The position numbers and the translations under genes were made by a program. Below, piece by piece: positions 43,572 to 54,670 of a stretch of DNA of 64,000 bases. The stretch is from Omphalotus guepiniiformis (taxonomy: Eukaryota > Basidiomycota > Agaricomycetes > Agaricales > Omphalotaceae): NCBI GenBank assembly GCA_028554645.1, contig JAQOOI010000069.1:248001-312000 (forward strand). Reading direction: 5' to 3'. Within the stretch, counting starts at the first letter, position 1. The number at the start of each line of letters is the position of its first letter. The notes below the pieces were generated by a model. It did no database searches. It saw only the letters and a program-made list of their open reading frames with translations, and had not been told where the DNA came from.

Positions 43572-45059
43572 ATGTCATCCCCAAGCAACGCACCGCTCTT
43601 ACGTTATGTAAGCCGTGAAAAAGGCACTGTCATGAAAACCCTCCCATTCGAACTAATCCAGTACATTATATCTTTCGTTCATGACAGAAAAACCCTTCTC
43701 GAGTGCAGCCTCGTCTCACATTCCTTCCTTACTGCAACCCGCCCCCAGATCTTCTCCGATGTCCTTCTAGATGACAAATATCCCACCCATACCTTCCTAG
43801 ATCTATGCGAGAGCCCGCTCTGTACAATCCCTCTGGGACGTGTGCATAAACTTGAATTGCATGATCCTCAAAGAACGTGTGTAATAGAAGACGTCTTGGA
43901 CTGGGAAGCTCTGGATGGGAGAACACTGAATAGCTTAATGGGAGAAACGGTGAAGGAATTATGGATTGCGAAGGTTCACTGGGACTTGATCCACATAGCA
44001 ACGGAAAGAAAACCCTGTGATGACTGCTTTCGTGGCATTACAATTCTCAACATGCGTTCTGTTACCTTTGGTAACGCCGAAGAAATTGGGACGATCGTTA
44101 ATTCATTCCCAATGCTTCAAGAGTTGGTTTTGATTGACATCGAGGCTGATTTCGAAGAGGTAGAGGACTACGATGGTGGTGCCCCCCCGAAGAATTTGCG
44201 TACGATTTCCATATATAATATGGAACGTAGACGTGAAGTTTTTGACCAGCTTGTACCATACGGCCCAACGCTGCATCATTTTACGTGCATCCTTGGTCCC
44301 ATTGCCATCGATAACGATGAGTCTCCTTTGGTCTTCCCCGCAATTGGTAGTCTGCTACGCGAAGCCAGGTCTTTGGAAAGTGTCACGTTTGGTGCGTTCA
44401 TTGATGCAGATGATCATGAACCCCTCGGTGAGGTTTATTACTCTACATAACATACACTGGCTTATACTTGTTCTCTCGAAGACGATTATCTCACACACAT
44501 CAATTTCTCCTGTAACCCCTGCCTGCGCCACCTCGATCTGGACATATCGCCCGAGTATCTAGTGATACCTCTACTCAAACGCATTGCTTCTTCTCACAAC
44601 TATTACTGGTCTTCCACTCAAACAACTCCAACCCCGACCCTTGAATCTCTCGAAATACCCGACCTTACAACACCAACCGACTGGTCAACCTGTGACACCA
44701 TCCTCCAAAAACCCTACTTCTCCTCTCTACGCGAGATTACATTCAGGCCGCCCAAACAAGCCTTAAGCTTTCGGCCAGAGGACCTCGACCTCCCGACATC
44801 TTTAGCTACCGACAACCAGAGTGACAATGGGGAGGACATTGCAGGGTTCTCTTCGCTGAGAATTACACTCGATGGGGACAAGATACCTGGTTTCCCTCGT
44901 CGAGGGACACTTCCGCATGCTAGGATAGCTGAAAGGCTGGAGATGCTTAAGAAGAGCTTACCGCTATGTTATGAGCGTGGGGTGTTGAAGCCACATCTCG
45001 AGTGTCTTACTATCGATGGGGAATACTTTTTGCGGTTCCGTGAACCGCCTAGTCCATGA
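43572..45059 (+). CDS. F-box protein
   Basis: Two exons, 43572-44427 and 44482-45059, close to 477 aa. The F-box is near the N terminus: MKTLPFELIQYIISFV, then LLECSLVSHSFLTATRPQIF. It would bind Skp1 and act as the substrate receptor of an SCF ubiquitin ligase. The remainder has irregular Leu-rich segments (LQELVLIDIEADFEE, LRHLDLDISPEYL) that may form degenerate leucine-rich repeats for substrate binding. The start could be at 43572 or at the internal Met (codon 21) just before the F-box. Target unknown; such genes are very numerous in mushrooms. Confidence 0.88.
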
Positions 45060-45149
45060 GGTAATGATGGGAAGGAGAGATTCTATATGCCCTTTTTTTT
45101 CGTGTTTTTCTTGCAGACTCGGAAACTATAGCTTGTACTCGTAGTATAC

Positions 45150-45795
45150 ATGCATGTATCCCTCAAATCCAATCGAGGAGGTATTTGCGATGCTTTATCG
45201 AGTAGAACCTTCGCCTTGCAATAGGTGTTCTTCAATATTACATACTTCTTCCTTTATCCTTCTGTCAAAGAGTCCTTTGTATTCATCGAAAACGAGGCAG
45301 ACTGCAGTTCCAAGTTTTTATCATGTGATACGGTACCTGAGCTATATAGTTAACCTAAGTCAGCCACTTCCGAGTCTATCTTATTTCTTTCTTCTTTATC
45401 CTATCCTTTGTTGAGATGCGCGACCTTTCTCACCGGACGCTGCAGCAGCAGGCTGTATGTTGTCCGGTGAGACCACTGAGGATTCGTCTACCACTCTCCT
45501 TCTCACTCTCCTTCTCAAAGTTCTCAAGCACACTCGTTACAAAACGCATTTATACGGGTAGGGTCGCGTGGAGGGTGGAGGTATAGAGACATGGATTGGG
45601 TGGGCAATCACGATAGGGTATGTATTGTATCGTTCTATGAAAGACTTTCAGCTCACATTCTCATGTTCTCGATACACAGTGTTCTTTCAAACTCCTTCAC
45701 GCACTCACACAACGATTCCGAGGAGTCATCTAAGGTTCGTTGATTCGTTCATAACTAATGCTATTCTAAACCTATCGACAGATACAGATACATGA
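45150..45795 (+). repeat. Segment repeated from 23.33-24.0 kb
   Basis: Second copy of 23330-24000, diverged and with small gaps. It keeps the 11-bp-arm hairpin at 45428-45472. Confidence 0.7.
45428..45472. repeat. Hairpin, second copy
   Basis: TCTCACCGGAC and GTCCGGTGAGA around a 23-base loop. The arms are identical to those at 23639-23680. Confidence 0.75.
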
Positions 45796-46425
45796 CGCGT
45801 ATAATAATCCGATACACTACGAACTACAACGTGCATATAATACGTGCATATAATCAAACAGTAAACCAGGTACGAAGGTCCATTGTCAAAAGTAAACGAG
45901 AGAGTATCTAACGAGTGGTCTATAGTAATTAATAATGAGATTCCATCCATTTCGTTTCGCACTAGTCCCCAGCACCTCACCCTCCGAAAGACCAAAGATA
46001 AAGACCAAAGACCGCGCGTGGCAAAGGATGCTGCTGCGTTTTGAGCAGCGCAGAAGATGATGATGAGGAACCGGATGAGATGGGAGTGCCGTCACGGTTA
46101 GTCGGTGTAGAGGCAGCCGCTCATGCCCTAGTGCATTTGCGTATGCAAAATTAGAACTCCCTCCACCTAAGGGAGATCATCGTTATTCTCAACTGTCTGA
46201 CCGACACTGTGCACCGCCGCTTCTTGAGCGCTCAGTTCTTCGTGTCTCCGGTTCAAAGCCAGGCCCAATACTCGCTGGTGTGACGCTTACCGGTACCCTT
46301 CGTTGCTCGGGCGTCGAAGAAGGTTGATATGCCGCTTCGACGAATCCATCACCTTCTCGCAAGTACTGCTTCACAGTGCGGACCTGCGCATACTGTCATG
46401 GGCGCGGTATATAAAGTCCCAAATT

Positions 46426-47360
46426 TCAGGGGTCATCAAGGTCAACCTGAAAGTCCATTGTCGCATCCTCAGTCCATTCCACACTCGTCGCACCCCCATC
46501 TACATTCGAAGGAACACTCTCCAGTACTCCTGCCCCTTGGGGTGTTGTTAACATCCACTGCATCAACCACAACCTTGCTAACCTTCCCCTTCCCTCAAGT
46601 TCCGACAATACCTCCTCTTCTTCCTCGCAACACCCCACTCGCCATCCGACTCCTGAGCCCACCTTTTCCGGATGCTCAGCATCGGTGTGTGCCTTTAACG
46701 AGTCTCCCTCTGCTATCACCCCACAGAAAGGACATATATGCTGAGCATGTATATGTCGCTTTAGCGAGTCTCCCCTCGCGAGTAGTACTTGCGTATGGGA
46801 TGGGGGTCGCGTTGCCCGAGTTGGAGTTTTTCGTTGATGAATTGGGAGGAGTAGGGCAGTACCCCACGTCAGCGACTTCCTTGCCCTTGCCCTTCAAGGA
46901 AGTCGCCGAAACTCCAAATTCGGTTGGGTAAGCGCCGTCCAGCTGCGTGGCATCTTGAACGTACTCACGATACCTGAAGTCGAGAAGTCCCATTGCGCCT
47001 GAGTAGATGGCCCAGGCCCGGCCAACGCGTTACCGTACGCGCTGTACGAGTTTTGGGTCGAAAGGCGCATTAACGCGTACTGGTACTCGTACGCGTATTG
47101 GGTCGACGGACCCGCTGAGGCATTCTCGTACTCGACGTACTCGACTTGGGTTGATGGACCCGCGATTGCGTTTTCGGCCCTCGTACGTCGATGCAGTGTG
47201 TGTTGTTGGGAATTGTGGTCGGGAACGATGATAGTTTGGAAGGGAGCGAGAGTGAGAAAAGGAAGTCCTGTCGCGTCGTTCGAATAAAATCGTGTGAGTG
47301 AGCCGCGTCGTTGACCGTTGAAGGAGATGAACTTACGATTGGGGTTTAGGCATCGTCTCG
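46426..47360 (-). pseudogene. Zinc-finger paralogue C, probably degenerate
   Basis: A possible start MPKPQS with donor GTAAGT near 47340. An open stretch follows with repeats of the type GPSTQ.EYEY (about 47000-47180), then DATQLDGAYPTEFGVSATS and PTPPNSSTKNSNSGN, shared with paralogues B and D. The best zinc fingers of this group follow in another frame: RGDSLKRHIHAQH, then CPFCGVIAEGDSLKAHTDAEH (a canonical C2H2), near 46655-46770. The change of frame needs either an unrecognised intron or a frameshift. The final Glu-rich part ends at 46426. Confidence 0.45.
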
Positions 47361-48338
47361 CGTCTCGTAAAACCTTGGGTGTCTAGAATGCCAGTGATAC
47401 TGTGGTGCGTGTTGAGAGTGTGGTGTTGGTGTTGTAGCACCGAAAGCGAAGTAATGTACATGTACAAGAACCAGCTGAGGAGGGTGGAGTTAGAATGAGG
47501 AAGTTTGGAAGATGCGTCGAGGGGTTTATATAGAAATCCTCACCTCGGGTGGGTGGTGACTGTGATTGTCGTCCTGAATGGATATGTTTTCATTCATCCA
47601 CTCGGTTAAAGGGTGTGCTTGTCTGCGCATAATGAAAGGTGTACAAACGTTCACGTGTTCCGAAAGCAACGAGCGGATTGTTCGGTTCGACCTTTATAAT
47701 CTTACCTTTATTACTAACTCACAAAGACCATTGAAACCTCGAACTTGTTTTACGTAGGTGTTTTGACCATGAGGAGAAAGCCAAAGAATCAAGATCAATG
47801 GGAGTCGGGGTTATGCTCTGGAGATAGATACCCTTGGGACTTTGTGATTCAGGAATGGAGGAGCACGTTGCATGTTGGGGCCTTTGGGATATAATGAATG
47901 CTTGAATGCCGCGTGTTGATCGTGGTTCAGAGCTCGTACTAGGTTGTAAGTAAGTAGCCTATTGAGTTCTTTTTTTTCGAGAGGTATAAAGGATGTATAA
48001 AGATTTGTTTGATCCTTTTGTTCGGCTTTCAATGCAGCTATTGTTTGTTGCTCTCACCGGAGCGTCGTTACCAATGATGTTTCCAGGAGACAACAAGTTG
48101 AGCTTTCTCGACGCAAAGAAAATAATGAAGGAAATACAGTTTTACAAAAGTAACTTGAATATAGGGCCAATGATCTTTAGTAGTACCCTCATCCTCGAAC
48201 CAATGAGGCATCAACTGACGAAGAGTCTGGGTCGCCTGGTCCGGAAACCCATAAACCATCAACACCTCAGGTAACTGCATATCCTCCTGATACCTCTCAC
48301 AAGCCGACTCCCCACCAACAATAACCTCCGAGTCATTT

Positions 48339-48396
48339 CCCTCAACAAAAACAGGACCCTTTATTCATTGATAAAGGGTCCTATTTTTGTTGAGGG
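48339..48396. repeat. Inverted repeat D1, 26-bp arms
   Basis: Arms 48339-48364 and 48371-48396 pair at 25 of 26 positions around a 6-base loop. The left arm matches spacer B (27738 onward); the right arm is absent there. Confidence 0.85.
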
Positions 48397-48448
48397 AATC
48401 ATTTGATAAAGGGTCAAAGTTTCAATCGTGAACGTACTCCAACAAAGA

Positions 48449-48535
48449 ACACACAAAATCCTATCAAGCAAATGTTGCCTCGTATGATACGAGGCAACAT
48501 ACGAGGCAACATTTGCTTGATAGGATTTTGTGTGT
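48449..48535. repeat. Inverted repeat D2, perfect 37-bp arms
   Basis: Arms 48449-48485 and 48499-48535 are exact reverse complements, with a 13-base loop that itself repeats ATACGAGGCAAC. Spacer B has the left arm only (about 27850-27887) and then runs straight into the CAACTTGTCGAG block. Confidence 0.9.
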
Positions 48536-48624
48536 AACAAGTTGTTACTTGTCGAGTTGGTAGGACTAGATGACAAGTATTCCAAGAACAACGGGCAAAA
48601 CTTCGTAGACCCCAGTTTCATCTC

Positions 48625-48702
48625 CAACCAGTGTGGGGTTGGTGAGTCTGAGTGAAGTACTCTTAAAACACTTCACTCAGACTCACCAACCCACACTGGT
48701 TG
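48625..48702. repeat. Inverted repeat D3, 33/34-bp arms
   Basis: Homologue of B3. Arms 48625-48658 and 48670-48702 pair with one inserted G; the innermost bases have decayed. Confidence 0.85.
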
Positions 48703-48757
48703 CGAGTCGTCGGGTTGATCGCTGGGGGTCGCGAAGATTTTGACAGGTGACGAGTTC

Positions 48758-48852
48758 CCTGGGGTGGCAGACGTAGAGGAAGGGATGACCGAGTTTATTA
48801 AGATGACCCTAATAAACTCGGTCATCCCTTCCTCTACGTCTGCCACCCCAGG
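48758..48852. repeat. Inverted repeat D4, perfect 43-bp arms
   Basis: Arms 48758-48800 and 48810-48852 are exact reverse complements around the 9-base loop AGATGACCC. In spacer B the left-arm sequence (about 28118-28162) is present, but the right arm is replaced by unrelated sequence before the shared CATCATGATCAAC block. Confidence 0.9.
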
Positions 48853-49086
48853 CATCATGATCAACACCAAGATAATTAATAATCATCATAAGTCGTCCAC
48901 TGATCCCTCACCCACACCATCCGAGTCGCCATTGCGATAAAGGTTCGGTTCGGTCCCGGCAACGTATTTCTCAACATCGGATGAAGGAGTTGCGTATTAC
49001 GCTATTTTCCTTCGCAGTAGATGCGTCGTCATCGTCGCCTTGGGTAGGTGCGAGGCGGGAGGTGGGAACGAACTTGATGTCGATGA

Positions 49087-49787
49087 TTGGGGACTACGGA
49101 TGGCTGGTATTGGTATAGGGGAGGGGGGGAGCAGGTATTGATGGAAAAGACTTTGGCGTCAGATGATCATCAGGTTTTCACCACTGTGACTGCGTTCTCG
49201 TACGAGTACTGGGTCCCTTCGACCTGCGACTGCGTATTTTGCAAGTTCTGTACCGAGGTGATATTCTCTGATATAAACAGCTTCTTCTTTCTTGGTCTTG
49301 GAGCTGAGTGGGAACTGGCAAACACTGCCGTCGAAGGGGGTTTGAAAGGGCAACAGACGAAATTGTCGTTGGCGTGTGGGATGAGGGGTGGTATTGCCCG
49401 AGTTGGAGTTTTTTGTTGTAGAGTTAGGAGGTGTCGGGTAGTACTCCGTGTCAGCGACTTGAAGAAAGTAAGTGTTGTCGTTGGATAGTAGTACTGCTGA
49501 AGAATCAACCGCGGATCGAGGAATTAAACTCGGGTCCTGAGCAAAATCCAGGTGAAGCTCAGTGGTAGCCTCCTGCTCATAATCAGCCTGGCGCGTGTCG
49601 TATGTCAACGATTGCGAGAACATAGGTTGTTGTTCAAGACTACAGAAAATCAAAAACAAAACCGTGAGTTGTCTTTGATCGTTTGAGTCGAAGACGAAGA
49701 CGAATCAACTTACGGAGCCAGTGACTGTGCTAGATCGTGATCAATAGGATAGGTATAGGTATAAGAAGTGGAGTCGATGGTCGCAAT
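49087..49787 (-). pseudogene. Zinc-finger paralogue D, start codon lost
   Basis: The base triplet aligned with A's ATG is ATT here (49787-49785). The first exon and its donor GTAAGT (about 49714) are otherwise kept. The second exon (about 49640 to 49159) is open, with SLTYDTRQADYEQEA, DPSLIPRSAVDSS and the cluster DGSVCQFPL...YIREYHLGTE. It lacks the C-paralogue-like segment found in B. The fingers of paralogue A are missing. A downstream start cannot be excluded. Confidence 0.55.
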
Positions 49788-51633
49788 AGTGTTTAGAATA
49801 GGAGTTTTGTGATTGGGGTGGGGGTAGCTAATACACGGAAATTAAGAGGAGGAACGAGCGACTTGTTTTTAAACACCCCTTATTTGTTTGTGCTCATAGT
49901 ATTTTGTGGCTCATAGTCCACTTGAAGTCCACTCGCAGATCGAAGCTTCGGAGGTTTCAAGCGTACAAGCCATTGTGATTTTCAAGGCCACTGTGGGTTA
50001 TTACCAAATTAAGACAATACGCACATCAATTGGTACCGGAACGTTCATGATCAATCAATGGCCCTTTTAATGGGTTCAATGGAGTTGCACACTGAGTACT
50101 GAGAATTCATTCTGAAATTCCGAATCCTCGTCCATTTGAACTCGCAAGGAAATTACGACGTAGGCCAACCTAGTACTATATCCATGTCCCAAGAAGAATA
50201 AGACGAGACCAACAAAAAGTCAAAATCAAAGTCAAGTCGAGAGTTTATCACCAAAAGTCGCCGTCGTCGCCGCTCTACAGACTGAACCCTACATAGTGAT
50301 AGTTCGATCTTTCTTTATTTGATTGAAGCAGGCGTACCGACAACGGTCATGGCTCTCGTACAGGAAGCAGCGTCGACGGAGCAGGACGGACGGACTTGCT
50401 CTAGCTCAGCTCATCGGATTCGCAGAAAGACCAACTGGAATAGCACCCCGTTGTTCCTTCGCTAGATTTCAGAAGAAAGGACTGTATACAGTATCCTGGG
50501 TGTAACGTCATCGGAATCGGGGTCGAGATCGGGGGATGTTGGTATTGTCAGAGTGTGGGCCGATAAAGCAAACTACGAGGGAGGTGACAGAGCGTGACTC
50601 GGCGAGGTGGGGGGTTGAGGGTGAGATCTTGAGATCTGAGATTGGGAGATTAGGCCTTAGGCCTTCTGGAGTGAAGCCAGCTAATGAAGGGCTGGCTAGC
50701 CGGAAGCACCCAGCGGAATTTGAGTCAAGGGAATCAGGCGATATTCATTAGGGAAGTGCGAGATGGGTACGATGTGAAGGGAGCAGTGGCAGTGGTGAAT
50801 TAGTCGGCATGGGGTTGTTCTTGTCGCGAATGAATGTTTTCTACCTGCAGGTGTATGTTAGATACCGAGATAGACAGGGAGGAAATATATAACGCACCCG
50901 TCATAATTCTTCCACTCCTACCCGGTACCCATTCGGTGGACGGATTCAACGTTCGTTAGTGTGCTACAGCCTACGAGACGAGAGAAGAATCAAGACAACG
51001 AAGATTTCCTTGTCCCGACTCTCATGGCAGCGCAGGAAGAGAAAGGATCAAAGTGTTCGGTATGAGGGAATTCAAGGATGGACCTACTTTTGGGGCAGCC
51101 ACCAGCGCTTGGGGATGGATTCAGAATAGAATCTAGATTTCGCGATCGCGGAGATTGCCGGTCAGTTACCTTGCTCTTCATTTTCCTTGACGTCATACGT
51201 CATACTCTGTCGTTTCTTTTGTTTTTTCTGTTCGTTTCTCAGCAGCTCGCGGAAAGAAACGGGGAGTCGTTTGATTGAATCGACATCGACATACACTAGC
51301 GCCCTGCGTCATCGATTCATCATCAACATACCTGTACATCCACGCACTATCCACGCTTCCAAGCTCGCCTCACTCTCTCCGACGACAGAGATCGAGTCTC
51401 GCCTCCACGAGAACCTCTTCGAATAGAAGAATACCACCGGTATCTATCCCGTTTCCGTATCCGGGACAACGTCGGTTTGTCATCCCAGAATATTACAAAC
51501 CCTCGGCTGATAAAGCGCAGAGTAAATCCCAACCGAGCTTCGGTCCCCTTCGATCAAAAAGCTGCATAGATTGATATCTTCCCTTAACCTCCATCTTCAT
51601 CTTCATCATCTTCTCTTACTACATACTATCAAA
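49788..51633. repeat. Spacer after paralogue D, leading to the reductase promoter
   Basis: 49870-50220 and 50220-50880 are the third copies of the array spacer (see 25612-27070). From about 50900 the sequence is unique: the presumed promoter and leader of the reductase gene at 51634, pyrimidine-rich near 51580-51620. No other gene seen. Confidence 0.55.
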
Positions 51634-53313
51634 ATGGCTCCTGTAAAGAACGGTCGTCTCATCTTCAACGAGATTCCTATAGGTGAGGCATCATACGTGC
51701 GCGTGCGTGCGTGGGGTTGTCGTTAACCATCGTCGTGAATGTCTTGAAGGTTTCCCTATCCCGGGTCAAACGACAGTATACGACGAAAGCGGAACAATCG
51801 ATTTAGACAACGTTCCTTTGAATGGAAGTATTTTGATCAAAACGCTTGTGTTGTCTGTGGATCCGTATATGAGAGGAAGGATGAGGGATCCTAGCGAGTG
51901 GGATTATTCGGTGAGTGTTTCGATGAGTTGGGCAGAACAGAACTTTGTTGGGGCTCATTGATTCCTTTCCTTCGGTGAAAAGCCTGCGTATACACTCAAA
52001 GAAACGTACGTACTCGTTCCCGTTCCTGTCTACCATGGTAGCCTCGTATGAATCTATTTTCGTATATCGCACAGCATCCCAGGATTAGGTATCGCCAAAG
52101 TTCTTCGATCCGATAGCGACAAGTTCAAGGTCGGAGATCACGTCTACGGAATGATCGGTACGCAAAACCCATCAATAATCAATCCTCAAACGCACGCACG
52201 TCAATTGACTCTCCCTTTTCTCGTGTACCACAGACTTTGCAGAATACAGCATCCCAAAAGACATCTCGATCCTACAAGTCATCGTTAAACAAGAAGATAC
52301 TCTACCTTGGAGTGTGTATCTTGGATCTGCGGGTATGCCAGGTAAGCTATCGCGGTGTGGTTATGAATAGCGGTTCAGTTCATTTCTAAGCTATTTTCGT
52401 TTTATTATGATAGGTCAAACGGCGTATTTTGGTTGGAAAGAGTATACGAAAGCTAAGAAGGTGAGTAATTTCCGTGTATATTATCACATCATCTCACCCT
52501 CCGGATGAACACCTAGGGTGAAACCTTTTTCGTATCTACAGGCGCAGGTCCAGTCGGAAGGTAAGTACCCCCGATCCCTTGTCCCTCCCTTCTCCCTTCG
52601 CCCTTTCGAACGAGATCAACTCTTTCTAACCCCACATTCCACATTCCACACAAAACAGCATGTTAATCCAACTCGCCAAAGCCGACGGACTCAAAGTAAT
52701 CGCCTCAGCAGGCTCAGATGAAAAAGTAGCGTTTTGTAAAGAGATTGGAGCGGATGTAGCGTTTAATTATAAGAAGGAGAGTACGGATGAGGTTTTGGAG
52801 AGGGAGGGGCCTGTTGATATGTGAGTTTTGAGATTCGATGAGTCCTTCCCTTCAAGGATGGTGTATACTTAGCTCTGGGGGTTAGATATTGGGATCATGT
52901 AGGTGGACCTACGCTTGATGCTGCGCTTAAATATTGTGCGGTACATGCTAGGTTTGTTTCGTGTGGGATGATTGATCAGTATAATACGAAGGATGGGGTT
53001 AATATGAAGGTAAGCTGCTTCCTCCCTCCCCTCCTTTCCCCCCTCTCCCTCACACACTAAACCCCTCCCCACCAAACAGAACCTATGGCACTTCTACGCC
53101 AAACGTATAACGCTCCACGGACTTCTAGTCTGGGACCTTTATCCTAAATACAAAGATGAATTCTTCGCCGTCATACCTAAAGCTTTGGCGGAGGGGAAAA
53201 TTAAGTATAGGGAGGATGTTACGAGGGGTTTAGGGGGGAGTGGGGAAGCGATACTTGAGGTGCAGAAGGGGTTGAATAGGGGGAAGAAGGTTGTTGAGGT
53301 TGTTGATGAGTGA
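51634..53313 (+). CDS. NADPH-dependent medium-chain reductase (LTB4 12-hydroxydehydrogenase type)
   Basis: Zinc-independent medium-chain dehydrogenase/reductase that reduces alpha,beta-unsaturated carbonyls with NADPH. Ten exons (51634-51682, 51750-51910, 51983-52005, 52075-52157, 52234-52341, 52414-52460, 52517-52560, 52659-52820, 52886-53009, 53080-53313) close to 344 aa, the normal length. Motifs: LVLSVDPYMRGRM, VGDHVYGMI, GQTAYFGWKEY, nucleotide-binding STGAGPVGSM, FNYKKE, YWDHVGGPTLDAAL, then VSCGMIDQYN. The third exon is only 23 bp with a weak acceptor, so its left edge is the least certain. It could modify lipid aldehydes or polyketide intermediates; the nearby P450 and MFS genes are suggestive only. 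Confidence 0.93.
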
Positions 53314-54670
53314 GTGATTGGGGTGGGTAAGAAGTTATATAGAGTGTGTTGTATTCCTTGATTTTTGTTAGAACTTTGAAGTTACTGGTGATTGCGGACG
53401 GTATATGGTTGAACTGTAAGTTATTTGAGTTTAAGCTGGGTGGGTTGGTTGTCGAGAGTTCTGCTGTGAAAGTTTTGATGCGTTATAAGTATATGAAGTA
53501 AGAACTCAGTGAGACTTCGGGTATGGTTCGTTCTTGTTGAGACTGATTCGCTGATTTAAATTTACGAAAGACTCGGGGGGGCTAGGATTCACAGACGTCC
53601 ACGGTTTTCGTATATAACACTGTTGATAAGACTGACATACAGTGCATGTAATACACAACACTTTTAACTTCGTTCTCAAAGACCAAAAAAAACTTGTGAT
53701 TCAACTTGTTCGACTTAGAAGCTCAGCCACTACTAGAGCCTCAGGCCTGAGATCTGAGAGAGGATAAATAGGAAATATCTACCATTTCCGCCGGGGCCCT
53801 TTTCTTCGAAAGCCTGTTACTTATGCGGGTTTATTAGAAGTATGAAGCATGTAGTAGTAACTTGAGCCTTGGAACTTTGAACTTTTGGAGGAGGGGAGGA
53901 GAGTACCGTATGACATCCATCGATGAGACTGACTCGGAGTCCGGATAATATATGTTTTTTTTGAACGGTAAGTATAGTGATGTAATGGAGTGTTCTTCGA
54001 GTCACTCAACCTGTGTGGGTGGGTTGTTTGGTTCTCGAAAGTTTGAATGTGTATAAAGTATACGAAGTAAGAACTTGAGATTCGGGCCCGCCGGGCATGG
54101 TTCATTTTCGTTGAGATTGATTCACGACTCGGAAAGACTGGGAGCTAGGATTCACAGACATCTTCGTATACTTCGTATATAACACTGTTGATGAAACCGA
54201 GAGTAGCCCTGCCAGTGGTACTAGAATGTTTTGAACTGGAACTTTAAGTACTGTAACGTGGGCCCCGGCTGGCATGACTCGGATTCTCTCAAGTTCAACG
54301 TATATATACAAAACTCGCACACTTTCAAGCTCGTTCTCAAAGACAAAAAAAACTTGTGATTCAACTTGTTTTAACTTGGAAGCTCAGCTATGCCAGTGAG
54401 AGAAGATAAATAGAAAGTAAAAGTCTACCATTCAACGTTCAACTTGTAAGTGAATACCTTCGCTTCGTCACAGTTTCTTCCGCGGTTTCTTCTACATACT
54501 GCGACTATATCTAACTCTCCCCTACTCCATTCTAAGTAAGATCTAGATATCAAAGTCCGAGGGTGGACTCCGCCACGGAGTACAGTCGGGTCGACCTCTA
54601 CAGCACTACAGCACTACATAGTACATACAGCACCTGCGCCGCACTGCACCAAGCGCCTCCGAGAACTCGC
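53314..54670. repeat. Convergent intergenic region with tandem duplication
   Basis: No gene. About 53430-53790 and 54010-54440 are diverged direct repeats (shared GAAGTAAGAACT, AGGATTCACAGAC, ATATAACACTGTTGAT, AAAACTTGTGATTCAACTTG, GAAGCTCAGC). This is the 3' end region of both flanking genes. Confidence 0.65.

Larger units (their letters stand above)
45060..46425. other. Intergenic DNA with repeated segment
   Basis: No gene seen apart from the repeated segment at 45150-45795. 45796-46425 shows nothing recognisable. Confidence 0.5.
47400..49086. repeat. Spacer D with long inverted repeats
   Basis: No intact gene. It is homologous to spacer B as described there. A minus-strand remnant frame (LPEVLMVYGFPDQATQTLRQ, about 48280-48190) is longer here than in B. 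Four inverted repeats lie at 48339-48396, 48449-48535, 48625-48702 and 48758-48852. Confidence 0.65.
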
